Position numbers and translations under genes: made by a program. From Acidimicrobiaceae bacterium (GTDB lineage: Bacteria > Actinomycetota > Acidimicrobiia > Acidimicrobiales > RAAP-2), in the NCBI GenBank assembly GCA_003169675.1, contig PNAT01000176.1, positions 1 to 36,328 on the forward strand: 36,328 bases of DNA, read 5' to 3'. Shown here piece by piece: positions 32,334 to 36,328 of this stretch. The notes beneath the pieces were generated by a model. That model had not been told where the DNA came from. It worked only from the letters and a program-made list of their open reading frames with translations, and searched no databases. How positions within the stretch are numbered: position 1 is the stretch's first letter; the number at the start of each line of letters is the position of its first letter.

Positions 32334-35300
32334 ATGGCGCGTGGCCACGAAGCTGGCACCTTGGGCCCGCGTGCCCGTCGTCTGGGAGTGGCGGCGCTGG
32401 CGTTGGGTGGCACGGCTGGCTGCGCCGTTCTCTTCCTGCTGGGCTCGCCGGCGAGTTCAGCACCAGGTCAACCGACGGTCACCGCCGTCAGCCCGACGGC
32501 GGGTCCGACCGCTGGGGGCACCACCGTGACCATCACGGGGACGAATTTCATAGCGCTGGACTCGACAGTGAACTTCGGAGCGAATGCGGGAACCAGCGTT
32601 CAGGTCACCGGGACCACCACGATCACCGTGATCTCCCCGGCACACTCGGCGGGACTGGTCGACGTGACAGTGACCACCGCTGGTGGGACCAGTGCCACGT
32701 CTTCAGCAGACGAGTTCACCTATGGCCCAGCCTCAATCAGTGCCGTAAGCCCCGCGGTTGGACCGACCACTGGGGGCACCTCGGTGACCATCACCGGGAC
32801 GGGGTTCCAAATCGGCCAGACGGTCGACTTCGGGTCGACGCTGGCTTCGCATTCCAGCTGCACCTCGACGACGTCGTGCACGGCGACGTCCCCGGCGGAA
32901 GCGGCGGGCACGGTCCACATCACCGTCACCACCACGGGCGGGACCAGTCCCACCTCTTCAGCCGACGACTTCACCTATGACGCGGCTCCCACGGTGACCG
33001 CCGTCAGCCCGACGGCGGGTCCGACCGCTGGGGGCACGACGGTGACCGTCACCGGCACCAATTTCCTTACTGGAGCCGGAGCGACGACGGTCGACTTCGG
33101 TTTGACGGCGAGTCCGACTGTCAACTGCACCTTGACGACTTCGTGCACGGCGACGTCCCCGGCAGAAGCGGCGGGCACGGTCCACGTCACGGTCACCACC
33201 CCAGGTGGGAAGAGCGCCACCTCTTCAGCCGACGACTTCACCTATGACGCGGTGCCTACGGTCAGTGCCGTCAGCCCCACGGCGGGTCCGACCGCTGGGG
33301 GTATAACGGTGACCGTCACCGGCACCAATTTCCTTACTGGAGCCGGAGCGACGACGGTCGACTTCGGTACGACGGCGAGTTCGACGGTCAACTGCACCTT
33401 GACGACTTCGTGCACGGCGACGTCCCCGGCAGAAGCGGCGGGCACGGTCCACGTCACAGTCACCACCCCAGGTGGGAAGAGCGCCACCTCTTCAGCCGAC
33501 GACTTCACCTATGACGCGGTGCCTACGGTCACCGCCGTCAGCCCCACGGCGGGCCCGGCCGGTGGGGGAACGTCCGTGACCGTCACCGGCACCAATTTTC
33601 TGACTGGAGCCGGAGCGACGACGGTCGACTTCGGTACGACGGCGAGTTCGACGGTCAACTGCGCCTCGACGACGTCGTGCACGGCGACGTCCCCGGCAGA
33701 AGCGGCGAGCACGGTCCACGTCAGAGTCAGCACCCCAGGTGGCCCGAGCGCCACCTCTTCAGCCGACCAGTTCATGTTTGTCGCAGCTCCCACGGTGACT
33801 GCGATCAGTCCCACGGCGGGTCCGACCGGCGGGGGCACGACGGTGACCATCTCCGGAACGGGTTTCCAATTCGGTGAGACGGTCGACTTCGGGTCGACTG
33901 CTGGTTCGACGGTGAGCTGCTCCTTTACGACGTCGTGCACGGCGACGTCTCCGGCGGAATCGGCGGGCACAGTCAATGTCACCGTCACCACCGCCACCGG
34001 CGGGAAGAGTGCCATATCTTCAGCTGATGTCTTCACGTATGGGACACCTACCGTCACCGCCGTCAGCCCCTCGGCGGGCCCGATCGCTGGGGGCACGAAG
34101 GTGACCATTACGGGCACCGGATTCACCGCCGACTCGACGGTTGCCTTCGGTGCTCAACCGGCGGGAACCCCCGTGTCGGTCACCTCACCCACCTCCATCA
34201 GTGCGTACTCCCCGGCAGAAGGGGCGGCCACAGTCCACGTCACCGTCACCAACCCGATTGGCCCGAGCGCCACCTCTTCAGCCGACGACTTCACCTATGA
34301 CGCGGTGCCTACGGTCACCGCCGTCAGCCCTACGGCGGGCCCGGCCGGTGGGGGAACGTCCGTGACCATCACCGGCACCAATTTCCTGACTGGAGCCGGA
34401 GCGACGACGGTCGACTTCGGGACGACGGCGAGTTCGACGGTTAACTGCGCCTCGACGACGTCGTGCACGGCGACGTCTCCGGCCGAAGCGGCGGCCACGG
34501 TCGACATCACCGTGACCACCCCCGGTGGGCCGAGCGCCACGTCTTCGGCCGACGACTTCACCTATGACGCTGTGCCCACGGTCAGTGCCGTGAGCCCCAC
34601 GGCAGGCCCGGTCGCCGGGGGCACTACGGTGACCATCACCGGCACCGGGTTCACCTCGGGCTCGACGGTCAATTTCGGCACCGGCGTGGGAACCGCCGTG
34701 TCGGTCACCTCATCCACCTCTATCAACGCGACCTCTCCGGCCGAAGCGGCGGCCACGGTTGATATCACCGTTACCACCCCGGGGGGGCCGAGCACCACGT
34801 CTTCGGCCGACGCCTTCACCTATGAGAGAGCACCCACGGTCAGCGCGGTCAGCCCAACGATAGGCCCGGCCGGTGGGGGAACGTCGGTGACCATCACTGG
34901 CACCAATTTCTTGACTGGAGCCGGAGCGACGACGGTCAACTTCGGATCGACGCCTTCATCGGGTGCCAGCTGCTCTTCGACAACATCGTGCACGGCGACG
35001 TCCCCGGCGGAATCGGCGGGTCCGGTCGACATCACCGTCAGCACCCCGGGTGGCACGAGTACCACCTCTTCCGCCGACACATTCACCTTTGACAACACAC
35101 CGACGGTCAGCGCAGTCAGCCCCACATCGGGGCCGACTACCGGAGGCACCACCGTGACCATCACCGGGAGCGGGTTTACCTCGGGTTCGACGGTCAAGTT
35201 CGGCACCGTTGCGGGAACCGGCGTGTCGGTCACCTCACCCACCACCATCAGAACGACATCCCCAGGCGAATCGGCGAGCACGGTCGATATCACCGTCAGC

Positions 35301-36328
35301 ACCGCGGGTGGCACGAGTCCCACCTCACTGGCTGACAACTTCACCTATGACTCCGTTCCCACTGTGAGCGTGGTGAGTCCCACGGCGGGCCCGGTGGGCG
35401 GGGGCACGACAGTGACCATCACCGGTACCAATTTTCTGACTGGAGCTGGTGCGACCACGGTCGAGTTCGGTTCGATGACAAGTTCGACGGTCAACTGCTC
35501 CTCGACGACGTCGTGTACGGCGACGTCTCCGGCGGATTCGGCGGGCACGGTCGATATCACTGTTACTACCCCGGGTGGGACGAGTACCACCTCTCCGGCC
35601 GACGAGTTCATCTATGGTGCGCCGACGGTGAGCGCCGTCAGCCCGACGAGCGGCCCGACCGCCGGGGGTACCTCGGTGACTGTCACGGGGACCGGGTTCA
35701 CCGCCGACTCGACGGTTGCCTTCGGGGTGAACGCCGGCACCGGCGTGGTGGTCAACTCGACCACTTCGATCTCGGCCACTTCTCCGGCGGGTGGATCGGG
35801 CACGATCAGTGTGACCGTCACCACCCCGGGTGGAATTAGCGCAACTTCGGCCGCCGACGCATTTACCTACGTCGCACCAATAGGTGCGGCCGGCGGCGGC
35901 GGCTACCGGATGGTCGCGTCGGACGGTGGCATCTTCAGCTTTGGCGACGCAAGATTCTTTGGGTCCACTGGGGCCATCACGCTCAACAAGGCGATCGTCG
36001 GCATGGCTGCGACGCCCGACGGTGGTGGCTACTGGATGGTCGCGTCGGACGGCGGCATCTTCAGCTTCGGCGACGCAAGATTCTTTGGGTCCACCGGGGC
36101 TATCACGCTCAACAAGCCGATCGTCGGCATGGCTGCGACGCCCGACGGTGGTGGCTACTGGATGGTCGCGTCGGACGGCGGCATCTTCAGCTTCGGCGAC
36201 GCACACTTCATGGGATCAACCGGGGCGATCACGCTCAACAAGCCGATCGTCGGCATGGCTGTGACGCCCGACGGTGGTGGCTACTGGCTGGTCGCGTCCG
36301 ACGGCGGGATCTTCGCCTTCGGCGACGC
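32334..36328 (+). CDS. Large secreted IPT/TIG repeat protein (3' end outside window)
   Basis: The frame is open from ATG 32334 to the window edge, at least 1331 codons. The N terminus has arginines (PRARRLG), then a hydrophobic core [19 protein letters not shown] and SPASSA, a signal peptide probably cut near residue 44. Thirteen IPT/TIG immunoglobulin-like domains of 82-89 residues follow (32472-35870), each starting with a version of [20 protein letters not shown] and ending near SSADDFTY. After them come 42-residue repeats containing [13 protein letters not shown] (35901 onward). The protein is rich in Thr, Ser and Gly and nearly free of Lys in the TIG part, as many actinobacterial surface proteins are. 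A cell-surface or adhesive role is inferred. The anchor, if any, is beyond the window. Confidence 0.85.
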   Translation, partial: MARGHEAGTLGPRARRLGVAALALGGTAGCAVLFLLGSPASSAPGQPTVTAVSPTAGPTAGGTTVTITGTNFIALDSTVNFGANAGTSVQVTGTTTITVISPAHSAGLVDVTVTTAGGTSATSSADEFTYGPASISAVSPAVGPTTGGTSVTITGTGFQIGQTVDFGSTLASHSSCTSTTSCTATSPAEAAGTVHITVTTTGGTSPTSSADDFTYDAAPTVTAVSPTAGPTAGGTTVTVTGTNFLTGAGATTVDFGLTASPTVNCTLTTSCTATSPAEAAGTVHVTVTTPGGKSATSSADDFTYDAVPTVSAVSPTAGPTAGGITVTVTGTNFLTGAGATTVDFGTTASSTVNCTLTTSCTATSPAEAAGTVHVTVTTPGGKSATSSADDFTYDAVPTVTAVSPTAGPAGGGTSVTVTGTNFLTGAGATTVDFGTTASSTVNCASTTSCTATSPAEAASTVHVRVSTPGGPSATSSADQFMFVAAPTVTAISPTAGPTGGGTTVTISGTGFQFGETVDFGSTAGSTVSCSFTTSCTATSPAESAGTVNVTVTTATGGKSAISSADVFTYGTPTVTAVSPSAGPIAGGTKVTITGTGFTADSTVAFGAQPAGTPVSVTSPTSISAYSPAEGAATVHVTVTNPIGPSATSSADDFTYDAVPTVTAVSPTAGPAGGGTSVTITGTNFLTGAGATTVDFGTTASSTVNCASTTSCTATSPAEAAATVDITVTTPGGPSATSSADDFTYDAVPTVSAVSPTAGPVAGGTTVTITGTGFTSGSTVNFGTGVGTAVSVTSSTSINATSPAEAAATVDITVTTPGGPSTTSSADAFTYERAPTVSAVSPTIGPAGGGTSVTITGTNFLTGAGATTVNFGSTPSSGASCSSTTSCTATSPAESAGPVDITVSTPGGTSTTSSADTFTFDNTPTVSAVSPTSGPTTGGTTVTITGSGFTSGSTVKFGTVAGTGVSVTSPTTIRTTSPGESASTVDITVSTAGGTSPTSLADNFTYDSVPTVSVVSPTAGPVGGGTTVTITGTNFLTGAGATTVEFGSMTSSTVNCSSTTSCTATSPADSAGTVDITVTTPGGTSTTSPADEFIYGAPTVSAVSPTSGPTAGGTSVTVTGTGFTADSTVAFGVNAGTGVVVNSTTSISATSPAGGSGTISVTVTTPGGISATSAADAFTYVAPIGAAGGGGYRMVASDGGIFSFGDARFFGSTGAITLNKAIVGMAATPDGGGYWMVASDGGIFSFGDARFFGSTGAITLNKPIVGMAATPDGGGYWMVASDGGIFSFGDAHFMGSTGAITLNKPIVGMAVTPDGGGYWLVASDGGIFAFGD
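32472..35870 (+). repeat. Array of 13 IPT/TIG domains
   Basis: Domain boundaries, taken at the closing Tyr/Phe codon: 32472-32723, 32733-32978, 32979-33245, 33246-33512, 33513-33779, 33780-34040, 34041-34298, 34299-34565, 34566-34823, 34824-35090, 35091-35348, 35349-35615, 35616-35870. Two kinds occur. The longer kind (usually 267 bases) has a Cys-x5-Cys pair (as in NCTLTTSC) and often [12 protein letters not shown]; domains 2-6, 8, 10 and 12 are of this kind (2 and 6 slightly shorter). The shorter kind (252-258 bases) has no cysteine; domains 1, 7, 9, 11 and 13. Several units are nearly identical in DNA, for example 3 with 4, and 5 with 8. Confidence 0.85.
35901..36328 (+). repeat. 126-base (42-residue) repeats, VASDGGIF type
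   Basis: Three full units (35901-36026, 36027-36152, 36153-36278) and the start of a fourth (36279-36328) follow without gaps. Each encodes a version of [17 protein letters not shown], then [13 protein letters not shown] and [11 protein letters not shown]. Units differ by only a few bases, so they were copied recently or are kept alike by gene conversion. The pattern of short Gly-bounded strands suggests beta-propeller blades, but this is an inference. Confidence 0.85.

Noticed and set aside
32334-32470. Lipoprotein signal peptide (lipobox at GGTAGC)
   Set aside because: The residue three before the cysteine is Thr, not Leu/Val/Ile, and hydrophobic sequence continues after the Cys; a standard signal peptide cut near SPASSA fits better.
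35325-36206. A 293-codon minus-strand frame with internal repeats
   Set aside because: The repeats merely mirror the 126-base and TIG repeats of the plus-strand gene; the plus frame has the ribosome binding site, signal peptide and recognisable domains.
32472-36328. CRISPR-like or satellite DNA
   Set aside because: The repeats are multiples of three, have no spacers, and keep one open coding frame throughout.

Overview
The window is a gene-dense, high-GC piece of an actinobacterial chromosome. Several things point to the class Acidimicrobiia or a close relative: an actinobacterial integration host factor gene (mihF) next to gmk and rpoZ, a helicase-degenerate PriA, a DUF1844 gene divergent from infC, an F420-type (Ddn-like) oxidoreductase, frequent GTG starts, and a large secreted protein with repeats around [13 protein letters not shown], which I recall as abundant in Acidimicrobiia. 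The class assignment is inference; the phylum is well supported. No tRNA, rRNA, CRISPR array, phage or complete insertion sequence was recognised.

Layout. (1) 1-7688: pyrimidine operon pyrB(3' end)-pyrC-carA-carB-pyrD-pyrF, mostly joined by 4-8 base start/stop overlaps; it supplies UMP, but no pyrK lies beside the class 1B-like pyrD. (2) 7739-16805: housekeeping block mihF-gmk-rpoZ-coaBC-metK-priA-def-fmt, then a trans-aconitate-methyltransferase-like gene, rpe and a C-terminally truncated HAD phosphatase. (3) 16816-19662: riboflavin operon ribD-ribBA-ribH behind a clear sigma-70-type promoter, with neither riboflavin synthase nor an FMN riboswitch. (4) 19758-23922: an alpha/beta hydrolase, a PaaI-like thioesterase (minus), hisG, a small cold-shock-like gene, a TetR repressor (minus) divergent from an SRPBCC gene across a palindromic operator, and DUF1844 (minus). 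(5) 23929-30036: translation block infC-rpmI-rplT, a SpoU-family rRNA methyltransferase, pheS-pheT. infC appears to start at ATC, behind a structured leader. (6) 30065-31709: a tandem-GNAT acetyltransferase and a Ddn-like protein. (7) 31710-32333: the only long gap, holding a promoter for the last gene. (8) 32334-36328 (running off the end): a secreted repeat protein with 13 IPT/TIG domains followed by near-identical 42-residue repeats.

A recurrent regulatory theme is leaderless transcription: a TANNNT -10 box lies exactly 6 or 7 bases before the start codon of mihF, priA, def, fmt, tetR, the DUF1844 gene and the Ddn-like gene. The most unusual items are the higher-order organisation of the repeat protein, the infC leader with its ATC start and overlapping upstream frame, a probable CTG start for the rRNA methyltransferase, a divergent guanylate kinase, and the truncated HAD gene.
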